Below are positions 31,958 through 54,388 of a stretch of 64,000 bases of DNA, piece after piece. The notes beneath the pieces are model-generated. The model had not been told where the DNA came from and searched no databases. It saw only the letters and a program-made list of their open reading frames with translations. Origin of the DNA: Dromiciops gliroides (Eukaryota; Chordata; Mammalia; Microbiotheria; Microbiotheriidae); the NCBI RefSeq assembly GCF_019393635.1, contig NC_057864.1, forward strand, positions 496,696,716 to 496,760,715, written 5' to 3'. How positions within the stretch are numbered: position 1 is the stretch's first letter; each line of letters opens with the position of its first letter. Made by a program: the position numbers and the translations under genes.

Positions 31958-32970
31958 TTATGCTTCTACAGGGTCTTGTATTTGAAAATCAAATTTTCTA
32001 TTCAGTTCAGGTCTTTTCATAACAAATGCCTGAAAGTCTTCTTTCTCATTGAAATTCCATGTTTGCCTCTGAAAGATGATGCTTAGTTTTGCTGGGTACA
32101 TGATTCTTGGCTGTAGTCCCAGTTCCTTTGCCCTCTGGAATATCATATTCCATGCCCTCCGGTCCTTTAATGTAGAAGCTGCCAGATCTTGCTTTATCCT
32201 TATTGGAGCTCCACAGTATTTAAATTCCTTTTTTCTAGCTGCTTGCAATATTTTCTCCTTGACCTGGGAGTTCTGGAATTTGGCTATAATATTCCTGGAG
32301 GTTTTCCTTTTGGGATCTCTTTCAGGAGGTGATCGGTGGATACTTTCAATTTCTATTTTAGCTTCTGCTTCTAGAATATCAGGGCAATTTTCCCTCACAA
32401 TCTCTTGGAGGATGGTGTCTAAGCTCTTGTTTTGGTCGTGGTTTTCAGGTAGTTCAATGATTTTCAAATTATCTCTCCTAGATTTATTTTCCAGGTCAGC
32501 TGTTTTTCCAAGGAGATATTTCACATTGCCCTCTATTTTTTCATTCAATTGGATTTGCTTTATGGTGTCTTGGTTTCTCATAAGGTCATTAGCTTCCATT
32601 TGTTAAATCCTAATTCTTAGGCAGTTATTTTCAGCAGATAGTTTTTAAATCTCTTTTTCCATTTGACTTTTCAAACTGTTGACTTTTTTCTCATGACTCT
32701 CCTGCATTGCTCTCATTTCTCTTTCCATTCCTTCCTCTCTTTCTCTACATCTTCGTTCTATCTCTCCTACTTTCTCTTCAAAGTCCCTTTTTGAGAGCTT
32801 CCATGGCCTGAGACCAGTTCATATTTTTCTTGGAAGCTTTGGATGTTGGAGCTTTGACCCTGTTATTATCTTCTTCTTCTGAGGATGTATTGTGGTCTAC
32901 CTTTCCCCCAAAGAAGTTTTTGATGGTCTTCTGCTTTCTCTGCCTACTCATCCTGGCTTACTATTTCTTG
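31958..32970 (-). pseudogene. L1 ORF1p-like ORF in copy 2, broken
   Basis: An uninterrupted stretch 32599-31958 covers the end of the coiled coil, the RRM-like core and the C-terminal domain, almost identical to copy 1. A stop near 32600 and an extra T near 32790 break the N-terminal half. Confidence 0.75.
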
Positions 32971-34814
32971 GCTTTTTACTCCTTCTTAAAGTGTAGCGCT
33001 GCTTCCAGGACACACTGTTTGTGCTACAACGTGGCCCAGGGGGTGATTAGGCTTCTTCTCAGCCTGCCTGGCTTGTGAGTAATCACAGCCACTTTCTCTT
33101 TGACCCGGAAATAGAAGTCTGATTGAATTCTTTATGGTTGGAAGCTTGGCGTGCTTTTGCCCCTCCCCCACTGGGTCACCACCACTCGATTCAGCCCACT
33201 GGTTCAGACCCAGGGCACTTTGCCCCAACTCCAGTAGATACTGCCTCCACTTTACCCCGGCCTACCTCCAAAGCCCCTCACCAGTCTGTGATCAGGGCCT
33301 CAGAAGCTGTTGGTGCTGAAGACTGACATGTGCTGGAAGCTGTGTCCCTGGCTGGGTCTGGACTGTGCCCTGAGCTGTTCAGCCTGATCAGTAGGTGATT
33401 GGAATTGCCCTCTTTTGCAGCAAAATAGTCTCACTCTGTTCTTATGTGCATTAGGCTGTTCTGGGTTTTGATTTTTTACTGCATTATTTGGGCGTGAATG
33501 GATGGGTTTATCTGGAGCTTGTGGGAGTCACAGCCTCTCCTCCACCATCTTGGCTCCCTGGGGTAAGTTTTGCAATCCAAACAAACCTAGTCAACAAGCT
33601 TGTATGTCTCCCCCAAAGGAGTAAATGACAGGCTCATGACAAAGTGATTGCCACTTGCAGGAAAACACCACACCACCATCATCAGTGCCTATGCTCCCCC
33701 CCACGACAAACCCTGATGAGGTCAAAGAAAAATGTTATGAAGACCTGGAGCCAATGTGCCAAAAGAGGAGAAGCTTATAATTCTGGGTGATTTTAATACT
33801 TGAGTAGGCTCAGACTACCAGACATGGCAGGGAATCCTTGGGAGGAATGGAGGTAGAAAGAACAGCAACAGTCACTTACTACTGAAGACTTGTGCATCTC
33901 ATGACCTTCTCATCACCAACAGTGTCTTCTGTTTACCTAAATGCAAAAAAACTTCATTCATGCACCCTTGCAACAAACATTGGCACCTAATAGACTATGT
34001 GATTGTAAGAAGAGACAGATAGGATGTGAGAATGATGAAAACAATGTATAGTGTGAAATGCTGGACTGATCATAGACTTAACCTCTCCAAGCTAAATATT
34101 CACATTCAACAAAAGCAGCAGCCAATAACAACTACAAGACAATGCCAACAGATTACAGCAATTCTCTGAGAGGGAGTAGTAGTTTGTTGCTAACTTGGCA
34201 AGAAAGTTGAGCTGACACAAGATTGGCAACAGTAGAGCAAAAAATGGGTGGGCAGCTGTCAGAGACTTGGTGTATGGGACTGCATTTACTTCTCTGCATC
34301 AGAACACTTTACAAACATCAAGACTGATTTGATGAAAATGATGGGGAAATTTAGAAGCTGCTAAATGAAAAATGAGAATTCCACAGGGTTTACCAGCAGG
34401 CTAGTTCACCCATCTCTAAGAAGGCAGTGTTTAATTTCATCAAAAGTTAATTTAAAAAAAAAGTGCAAGTGAAGCTTAGAGAGATGTAGGATTCTTGGCT
34501 CAGTAAGAAGGCAGATGAAATTCAGTTTTATGTTGATTATCATGCAAAGTGCTTTTATGATGCACTGAAAATTATTTATGGGCCAAAGACATGATGCATC
34601 TCAAGTACTCAATGCTGATGGAGCCACATTGATTAGTGATATGGACATGATCCTGCAGGGGTTAACACTTCCATAGTATTCTCAACAGACCATTATCAGT
34701 CAGTGCTGAAGCCATTGATGGTTTACTTCAGGTTGAAGTTGAACCAACCCTCTTTAGACAAATTTCCAACTGAAGGAGAGTTGTTTTGTTTTTTGTTTTT
34801 GTTTTTTTCTACCC

Positions 34815-34935
34815 CTCCCCCCCCAATGGGTCTTAAGTGACTTGCCCAGTGTCAAGTGTCTGAGGCTGGATTTGAACTCAGGACCTCCCGAATCCAGGGC
34901 CAGCGCTTTATCCACTGTGCCACCTAGCTGCCCCC
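34815..34935 (-). mobile_element. CORE-SINE within RTE
   Basis: Inverted copy with a small internal loss (the GTCACACAGCTAG part is missing). Confidence 0.88.
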
Positions 34936-35436
34936 ATTTTTTTTTAAGGAGAGGTTTTGAATGTCGTTAAGCTCCTCTCCTGTGGCAAAACAACTGGTGC
35001 TGATTCTATTCTAGTGGATTTCAAAGATAGGGTGGGGGTCCATTTGTAATACAAAAGCTGACTGAAATTTTCTGGGTTATATGACAAGAGGAGGTTAAGA
35101 CGCTTCCACTGTCCATTTCTATAAAGGTAAAGGAAATAGTTGTCCTGTGACAATCCTGGGGAGTGGGGAGGGTCATCTCTCTCTTCATCATGGCTGGCGA
35201 GATTCTTACCAGAGTTCTCCTTAATAGGCTAGACCTTCACCTGTGGTCATCTACCTGAGAGGCAGTGTGGCTTCAGAAAGGTCTGAGGAACAGTTGATAT
35301 GGTATTTGCTGCCTAACAACTCCAGGAGAAATGGCAGGAGCAGAACAGAGGTCTCTACACAATGATTGTGGATCTGACCAAGGCTTTTCTCAGTCATGAG
35401 GGCTTATGGGAAATTATGTCCAAATTTAGTTGTCTG

Positions 35437-35605
35437 GGGGGCGGCTAGGTGGCGCAGTGGATAAAGCACCGGCCCTGGATTCAGGAATTCCTGAGTTCAA
35501 ATCCGGCCTCAGACACTTGACACTTACTAGCTGTGTGACCTTGGGCAAGTCACTTAACCCCCACTGCCCCACAAAAACAAAAAACAAAAAACAAAAAAAC
35601 AAAAA
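35437..35605 (+). mobile_element. CORE-SINE within RTE
   Basis: Plus copy with A-rich tail, flanked by AAATTTAGTTGTCTGG on both sides. Confidence 0.95.
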
Positions 35606-36744
35606 CAAATTTAGTTGTCTGGAGAAGTTCATCAGGATTGTACATCAATTTCATGCTTGCCTGCGTTCTGGATAATGGACAATGCGATCCCTCTTTCCCA
35701 ATCACCAGTGGAGTGAAACAAGGCTGTGTGCTTTTTAGTGGGATGTTTTCAGCCATGTTGCCAAATGCCTCCAATGACATTGAATATAGAATCAAGGTCA
35801 GCTGCTACACTAATAGTAAAACCTTCAACTTGAAAAGCTACAAGACTAAAGCAGAGGGAGTGTAGGCACCTAAGTTAATGTCTAAAATGGGGACAGTCTA
35901 CCAGCGCCATGCCAGGAAACTGAATCACTTCCATTCGAATCATCTTAGGAAGATTCTGAAGATCACCTGGCAGCACAAGATACCAGACGTTGAGGTCCTC
36001 TCTAGCAGAACCGCCAACTATTCAAACTCTACTGCAGAGAGAGCAACTCCCCCAGGCTGGCCCCAGGGTTCAAACGCCAAATGTATGCATGCTTAAAAGA
36101 CTATTTTGTGGAGAACTCACACAGGGGAAGCCCTCCCCCGGAGGTCAGATAAAGCAATATAAGGATGCTCTCAAGGTCTCTCTGAAGAACTTTGGAATGG
36201 ATCGCATGACCTGGGAGACCCTGGCACAGGACCGCCCAGCATGGAGAGCCCTCATCAGAGAAGGGGCTGCGCTCTATGAGCAAAGCAGAATGGCAGTAGC
36301 TCAAAAGAAACGCCAGATGTGCAAATCCAGAGAATCCGCCCCAAATGTTCGACTCCTGGTGCCCAGCCCGTGGCAGCGCCTCCCAAGCTCAGATCAGTCT
36401 GAGCAGCCACAGCCGGACACACTGTAACTTGGCGCTAACATAGTGACGTCATTTTTCTCCTCTTCCAGGAGGAAGAACAACAGCCAACCCTGACCCAGCC
36501 ACCATGTGCCAGGCTCAGTTCAGAGCCATGACCTGATTCAGTTCTCACTACCCTGGGAGGGAGGCGTTGTCAGGGCCTCCATCTAACAGGCAAGAAGGCT
36601 GGGTCTCAGCTGCATTTAAACTCCGCTCTTCCTGCCTCCAGGTCTGGCACTCTGTCGGGGAGGGGGAGGGTGCTGCTCTCCCCTCATTAGGGAGAACCCC
36701 TTGGCTCCTGGGGTCGTGGGGACCTCGGGCGGCCCGGACGGAGG

Positions 36745-36905
36745 ACCACAATACCCAGGCTCACAGACGGAGACATTCAGGGCACGGGCGGAGTCCTGGC
36801 CCCTGGACTACATTTCCCAGAAAGCAATGCGCGTCTCTTCTGTTGGTTGTGGTCCGTAGTCGTGGAAACGGCGAGAGGGAGGTCCTTCGGCCACGTGACT
36901 TCCGC
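36745..36905 (+). promoter_or_regulatory. Gene 2 promoter with ZNF143-like, E-box and ETS sites
   Basis: A ZNF143/Staf-type element lies at 36807-36833 (core TTCCCAGAAAGCAATGC) and a weaker copy at 36745-36761 (ACCACAATACCCAGGCT). A palindromic E-box CACGTG at 36892-36897 is followed directly by ACTTCCG (36898-36904), the complement of an ETS/GABP site. No TATA box is evident. CpGs are dense from about 36.6 to 38.0 kb, unlike the rest of the window. ZNF143 sites are common in KRAB zinc-finger promoters (family knowledge). Transcription probably starts near 36.82-36.95 kb; the 5' UTR exon and its donor could not be fixed. Confidence 0.7.
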
Positions 36906-37796
36906 TTTCTCCCCAGCCTCCTGCTTCCAGCACTTCCCACAGCTCCAGCTGCCCTGGGTTCCAGTTGTGGTCAGTGTGGAGAGGTTGGAGGGGTCATTTG
37001 GCTGGGAGCAGGGAGAGGGGGGAAGGAGACTCTGCCTCATCTCACCTTCCCCCCCCCCAGGACCTTCTCCAGCCCCTCCCCGCCATTGCTGCCCCCCATT
37101 TCCATTGCCTTTCTCCCCCTCTCTCTGGGCTCTCCTCCCTCTCGCCTCCTGGTCCTCCCCCTCCATTTCTTCTTCCTCCCCCTCAGTCTCTTGCCTTTTC
37201 TCTTTGGTTTCCCTTCTCTTTGTCTCTTACCTCTCATGTCTGCCCTTTCCCCCCTCCCCCCCGGCACTCCCCAAGCATAGCCTCCTCACCTTCCCAAGCC
37301 ACCCTGAGACCCCGTGCCCCCTACCTTACGGGAGGGACAGCCGATCCCTGGACCGGGCGTCTTCTCCCTTGGGTGTGCCCAGGCCAGCCCCCCCCTCCAT
37401 GGAAGTGGAGTCTTCCCTGGGGGGGGTCCCTTCAGCTTCGGGGCTGGAGCTCCTGGGGCCCGCACCCACACTCGCTTTTATTCCTCAGTTGTGGAAGAGG
37501 GAGCTGAGCCACGACCAGGCTGATGGAATTCGAACCCGGGCTCCTCCGACACCAGTTCTAGGCACTGCCTCAAAGGCTTTCCGCTCCTGCTTTGTTGTGT
37601 TGGTGAGCCCAGCACATGCCTCGGAAGTGGGTAGGGGGGGCTCTGTGCCGCTGTGTCCTCCCCGCAGCTGGGAGGGAAGTCGAGGGGGCTGCCCAGGGCA
37701 GGCTCGCTCTCTCCCTTCCTGCCCCCTCACGGCTCTCTTCTCTGTCCAGCTCCCCGCCCCCCTTTCCCAGGAGGAGTGAGCTCTGTGGACTCAACA

Positions 37797-47664
<9,868 letters not shown>

Positions 47665-49245
47665 GGAGAGCACACAGCTTGCTCAGCATCAGAGACTTTA
47701 GACTGGAGATAAACCTTATGAGAAGAGTTGATGTCAGAAGACCTTTATTGTGAGAAATGCCCTTGCTCAGTATCAGAGAATTCTCACTGGAGAGAAATAT
47801 TATTGCGAAAAGCTCCATGTAAAGAAATTGCTTTCTTGGCATGAGAATTTTCCAAACAGAAACTCTATTAATACATTCAATATGAGTAGACCTTCTGCCT
47901 GAGCACAGAGATTACCCTGTAGCAGAGACTTCACACTTGACAATAACCTGTGAGATTTAAAATTTACTACAAGAGCATTAAACTCCCCCTTTTAACTTTT
48001 CCCCTATATATCTCCCAGACCAGTAAGAAAAGAAGCCTCTGAGTTTTAATCAGAGAGGGATTAGCTTTTATTGTTTGAGTCCCAAACAGGTGATACTGAT
48101 TAGGGAAATAGGAAAGTAGAAATACAAATGAATAATCTTAGATCTAAACTTAGTCTATATTCTTTTATAAAACTCACTGAATCCCAGAACTGCCTGCCAG
48201 ACCAAGAACCAGAGCCAATCACCAGAAGTGAGCCATCACCACTAGTGTGAATGAGACAGAGAGCCAACTTCCGTTCCCACTTCCAGTTTTAAGTTGGCTT
48301 TCCGGAAGTATGACGTGCTTGGCCATGCTCTCCGGGCGGCAGCAGGCGCACAGCTGTTTGTCGCACTCTCCTCCCCAAAGGGGCGGTCCTTCAAAAGCCA
48401 CTTTACCACAAACCTTAGGAATGTCTATATTGTATCAAGGCTTTCAGTCTAACATTTTACTCTCCATCAGAAAATTTCATACTAAGCTTTCAACCACAGA
48501 GGCCTTCTTCCTGTACACCAGTTAATACAGACTAGAGTAAAACCTTATTAATATAAAAAGAATTAGGAAAGGCTTCTGCCCTAAAGATCTTATTCTAGAT
48601 TATAGAATTCATAATGGTGAAAACTCAAAATGAATGAATGTTGGGAATGCTTTCTTTAATAGCACAGGTCTTATCTGACACCAGGTAATTCCTAATGAAG
48701 AGTAACCTTGTGAATATAAAGAATGTAATATAAGGCTTTTGTGTGATGGTAGAACTTGCCTGACACTCAGAGTTTACTAGGTTAAAAAACAAATAGGATG
48801 AATTTTAGAAGGCATACTATTTGAAGAGCTTATTCAACATTATGGAATCCATACAGGAGAGAAACTTGAACATATTCAATGAAAGAAAAGCCTTTGGTCT
48901 GAGCACACAGCTACTCAATGTCAGTGGTGTCATTCTGGGGAGGAACCTTATGAATATAATGAGGAATTAGGGTGAAAAATAATTTAAGGAATATACTTGA
49001 GAGAAACTTCATAAATGACTTGACTACGGAGAGATGCTCTGCTCCTTGATTTGACAATATCATGATTGTCACAATGGAAAAAAAAATAAGCTACTTTTCA
49101 TGAGGAAGGAAAAGCCTTCCAAAATTGTAGAGATTTTTTTACATTGAGAATATTCATTTCAGGAAAACTTCTTAAATATAATGACTGTGGGCAGGCCTTC
49201 TGCTCCAACATATGGCTTACCTAACATCAGAGAATTCATTGGAGA
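47665..49245 (+). pseudogene. Decayed zinc-finger array downstream of gene 2
   Basis: After the gene 2 stop, finger-like sequence continues with stops and frameshifts. Pieces of the CATCAGAGA...CACTGGAGAGAAA repeat recur near 47685, 47770 and 47930, and after the LTR near 48470, 48590, 48850 and 49180-49245. The relic is split by the solo LTR at 47949-48410. It appears to be the 3' part of a once longer finger exon, now untranslated or 3' UTR. Confidence 0.8.
47949..48410 (-). mobile_element. Solo LTR in the zinc-finger fossil
   Basis: The LTR is 462 bp, TGTGAG...CCACA, with AACC on both sides (47945-47948 and 48411-48414). Same family as 25233-25794 (shared GAGCATTAAACTCCCC and CCAGACCAGTAAGA). 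Confidence 0.88.
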
Positions 49246-50620
<1,375 letters not shown>

Positions 50621-50735
50621 TATTAAAAGTATCCATGTTATATCTCACTATACTCTTTATCTTATTCATAAATTCTTTCTATAAGTCTGAAAAGTAATGT
50701 GTTTCATGTTCTTCTAACTTGCTTTTTTTTTTTTT

Positions 50736-50872
50736 GGTGAGGCAATTGGGGTTAAGTGACTTGCCCAGGGTCACACAGCTAGTAAAGTGTTAAGTGCCTG
50801 AGGCCGGATTTGAACTCAGGTTCTCCTGACTCCAGGGCCAGTGCTCTATCCACTGTGCCACCTAACTGCCCC
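50736..50872 (-). mobile_element. CORE-SINE
   Basis: Duplication CTTCTAACTTGCTT / CTTCCAACTTACTT. Confidence 0.93.
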
Positions 50873-51099
50873 TCTTCCAACTTACTTATGATATGTCACC
50901 TTTTATGTCTAGATCATGTATCCATTTTGATCTCACCTTGGTAAATGGTGTGAGATATTCTATACCCACTTTCTGCCAGACTGCTTTCTAGTTTTCCCAA
51001 CATTGTTTGTTTACAAAATAGTGAATTCTTATACCTAAAGCTGACTTTAATTTCTTATTTAAGTATAGTGATTTTTGTTTTTGTTTTTGTTTTTGTTTT

Positions 51100-51227
51100 G
51101 TGAGGCAATTGGGGTTAAGTGACTTGCCCAGGGTCACACAGCTAGTAAGTGTTAAGTGTCTGAGGCCGGATTTGAACTCAGCTACTCCAGGCCCGTTGCT
51201 CTATCCACTGCGCCACCTAGCTGCCCC
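51100..51227 (-). mobile_element. CORE-SINE with 16-bp duplication
   Basis: AAGTATAGTGATTTTT flanks it at 51061-51076 and 51228-51243. Confidence 0.95.
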
Positions 51228-51819
51228 AAGTATAGTGATTTTTTAAAAGAGTAAACTATAAAATTTCACCACAGAAATTTTACATAAATGGAAACATGCA
51301 TGTTTCTACCCTATCATAAAGCAGCTATGAAAATAAACTCTAGGCACAAGATTTTAAAAATTGGAATCACACAGCCAGACAACTTTAAGTTAACTTGTTA
51401 AAATGAACTTGGGACAAAAGTGATTATGGGGAAATGGCAATGGTAAGCAATGATCATTGTTCTTCCACTGGTCATTTACTTCAACCTACATCTGAGTTTC
51501 CAAAATACCACCTACCCCACACACCCCCTTTGGAATAACTCCATTTTTATTATAGTCTAACATACATCCACATAAGAATTTTTCTTTCAGAATAACATAT
51601 AAATACATCACAAATACACAGATACACATTCTACTGAATCTGTTATCATAATCAAGGAAATAGGGATTCTGGAGTCTTAAATTTTCCCACCACCAAAAAC
51701 AAGTAAATATAAACACACAGAGAAAAAAATGAAATTGTTACAGACAAAAGGCAAATAAAGAATAAGTAGTCTTGGTTTTAGCTAAAAATCTTGAGTTTGC
51801 TAGTATCCAAACCCTATTT

Positions 51820-52510
51820 GTTGGGAAAATTTTTAAGTCTGATGAAAGAACAAAAACAACAAAGTTTCCAGGCTGAAGCAAATAGGTTTATTGAGAGAGG
51901 GTTAGTCCCCCAACAAAGCCAATAGGTTTATTGAGAGAGTTTTGGCCTCCCAATAAAGCCGGTCATCCAGGTGTTGGACCTGAAAGACCCAGAATTACAA
52001 AATTCATGGGTTTATATACCCTTCCAAAGTTACACTTGTACAGCATTATATCATTAGTTGTACTTCTAAAATTAAAACATATTCTTAGGAAATATGAGGA
52101 ACTACCTAAATGACCATAAATGTCAGCATTATGATAACAATAGGGTGGGTCACTGTCAGGCCACTGGTCAGCAGTGTGAACTCTATAGAAAAGTATGTCA
52201 CTCGTGAGTATTAAAATATAGCATTGCTGACTACTAGATCTTGTGATATTACCTAATGCTTGACATTGGAAAATTAGGAAATATGAGAAAAGACTTAACC
52301 TTTTGACCTTATGCAATCTATATTAAATAGAATAAATCACAATTTTTTAGTTAATATATTGATTATTATCTTAATCCAATCACTTATAACTATGGTGAAT
52401 CTCTTATAACTAAGGGATGGGGAAAATCTCACTCACATATTGTAAAATTTAAGGATTGTATAACAAGTATTTCTAAAATACAGGGTTCTGAGATTTCTGA
52501 GTATTCATTA
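51820..52510 (-). mobile_element. LTR-like candidate
   Basis: Two tandem units with AATAGGTTTATTGAGAGAG (51879 and 51921) look like an inverted poly(A) region repeated. Ends TG...CA are ambiguous and no exact duplication was found. Confidence 0.4.
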
Positions 52511-52783
52511 TGACCACCAGTCTCTACACAAACACAAAAGGATGGGAGAAAAAAGAAAATTTGAAAAATTCCATAAGATGCTTCAAAATTTTGAAAACAT
52601 CCATGACTCCTGTGTCCAAGTTGTCATCCAGAGTGTGCATATTCTTGAAATGTCCTACCCTCCATATTTCCCCTACCATTCTACTATATCTGAATAAGTA
52701 ATCATAGTGCTATATGCAAATAATGCGTTTACACGATCCTTTTTGATGATTAGTAAATGAATGTGACTTGGAGATGTTAGAAC

Positions 52784-53470
52784 TGTGATGTTTAAAATCT
52801 AGATTGTGTGATCACCTTAAATTAAAAGCTTCAGTACCAGTCTTTGGGCATTAAACATTTATTAAAAGTATACAAGGGGCAGCTAGGTGGCACAGTGGCT
52901 AGAGCACCAGCCCTGGATTCAGGAGGACCTGAGTTCAAATCTGGCCTCAGACACTTAACACTTAACTAGCTGTGTGACCCTGGGCAAATCACTTAACCCC
53001 AATTGCCTCAAAAATAAAATAAAAAATAAAAACATTAAAAAAAAAAGTATACAGGTATTCACATGGAGTTCAGAAAGTTAAGAAAAAGAAGTCCTACCTA
53101 GCCTAGAGTTCCAGCCTGGTTGGGTTCTTCCTGAAGTCCTTCTCCAGGAGCCTGCTTTAATCAGGAACTCTCTAGCAAGCTGATTGTGGAAGCTTTTTAT
53201 AGGTCTGGAACAGAGGCAGTCCTTACACACTGCTTCAAGCTGATTGGTTGGCATCATCCAAATCTATTGATTTTGAAGGTGTTCTCAAGTTGAGTTCACA
53301 GTCTAGCCTCTGAGAACAATACCTTCTTAAGGGCTAGCCAGGTGTGATTACAATCCAGTTAACTTGAAGTGGGCTAATCAGCAGTCAATCACTCTCACTT
53401 GATTCAATCAGTCTAGATTAATCTCCAGGTGGGTCTTTGAGTATCTGCTAAATCCCATTATTTCATCACA
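52784..53470 (-). mobile_element. Solo LTR with a SINE inside
   Basis: TGTGATG...CATCACA with GAAC on both sides (52780-52783 and 53471-53474). It is the reverse-orientation relative of 18412-18966. A SINE is inserted at 52876-53042. Confidence 0.87.
52876..53042 (+). mobile_element. CORE-SINE within LTR
   Basis: Flanked by AAAAGTATAC at 52864-52873 and 53043-53052. Confidence 0.95.
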
Positions 53471-53528
53471 GAACCAAGGTCCTCCCTGCATCCTTTAGCA
53501 TTTGTTTTTATTTAAAATGTAAAAACTT

Positions 53529-53685
53529 GGGGCAGCTAGGTGGCACAGTGGATAGAGCACCAGCCCTGGAGTCAGGAGTACCTGAGTTCAAATCCGGCCT
53601 CAGACATTTAACACTTACTAGCTGTGTGACCCTGGGCAAGTCACTTAACCCCAATTGCCTCACTAAAATAAATAAATAAATAAAT
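53529..53685 (+). mobile_element. CORE-SINE
   Basis: Plus copy with an (AAAT)n tail and AATGTAAAAA on both sides. Confidence 0.93.
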
Positions 53686-53879
53686 AATGTAAAAAATTAC
53701 CAGAACCAATGTAAATGTCAGGAAAAATCAATAACAACAATACAGCAATGAAAACTAAGTGAGCAGGCTTATCTTCAAAGAAGAGGTATGAGAAGTCACC
53801 TCTTTCTCTTACCTTGCAGAGGTGGGGGACCAAGGAAAAACTGCATATAATGTCAGACTTTTAAAAATATATCAATTCT

Positions 53880-54028
53880 GGGACAGCTAGATGGTGCAGT
53901 GGATAAAGCACCGGCCCTGGATTCAGGAGTACCTGAGTTCAAATCCGGCCCCAGACACTTACCACTTGCTAGCTGTGTGACCCTGGGCAAGTCACTTAAC
54001 CCCAATTGCCTCACCAAAAAAAAAAAAA
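53880..54028 (+). mobile_element. CORE-SINE
   Basis: Flanked by ATATCAATTCTG on both sides. Confidence 0.94.
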
Positions 54029-54237
54029 ATATCAATTCTGATGAATTTTTTTCTTCCCCCTTTTTATTCATTATAATGAATGGATCTCTGAGAGAAAGTG
54101 AGACAAGGGATACAGTGGGATATATGGGTGATATCAGAATAAAAGATCAATATGAAAAAAAAAAGGTTACACAGGAAACCTTAATTCAAATGACTGAAAT
54201 CTGGCTCAGAGAATTGGGCAAGTTAATAATAACAGTG

Positions 54238-54388
54238 GGGGGCAGCTAGGTGGCACAGTGGATAAAGCACCGGGCCTGGATTCAGGAAGCCCTGAATTCA
54301 AATCTGGCCTCAGACACTTGACACTAACTGTGTGACCCTGGGCAAGTCATTTAACCCTTGTTGCCCTGCCTCCCCCCAAAAAAAAATA
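54238..54388 (+). mobile_element. CORE-SINE
   Basis: Plus copy with C-run and A-tail; duplication AATAACAGTG / AATAGCAGTG. Confidence 0.92.

Larger units (their letters stand above)
30247..33557 (-). mobile_element. ORF1-only L1 (HAL1-like) element, copy 2
   Basis: Flanked by CTGGGGTAAG (30237-30246 and 33558-33567). On the minus strand the 5' end shows GGAGCCAAGATGGTGGAGGA, then ORF1 from about 32970 to 31958, then a 3' UTR of about 1.7 kb and a poly(A) tail (T-run at 30248-30257). There is no ORF2. The 3' UTR is longer than in copy 1 and contains related modules (about 30330-30420 and 31258-31350). A SINE sits at 30528-30690. Confidence 0.85.
29280..36497 (+). mobile_element. RTE-type LINE, decayed, split by later insertions
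   Basis: Leader 29280-29950; endonuclease N-terminus 29975-30246 (TENTKSSRPERRTALVTREL); the rest of the endonuclease 33558-33830; reverse transcriptase about 34900-35860 (GVKQGCVL near 35710); C-terminal domain 35880-36430; 3' end near 36497. Split by the HAL1-like element (30247-33557) and SINEs (34815-34935, 35437-35605). Many stops and frameshifts; the YxDD catalytic region is not recognisable. The type resembles BovB-related RTE elements. Confidence 0.85.

Noticed and set aside
36567..37779. Several overlapping open frames of 180-310 codons
   Set aside because: They lie in the CpG-rich promoter of gene 2, are Pro/Ser/Arg-rich in all frames, and show no domain; GC richness explains the absence of stops.
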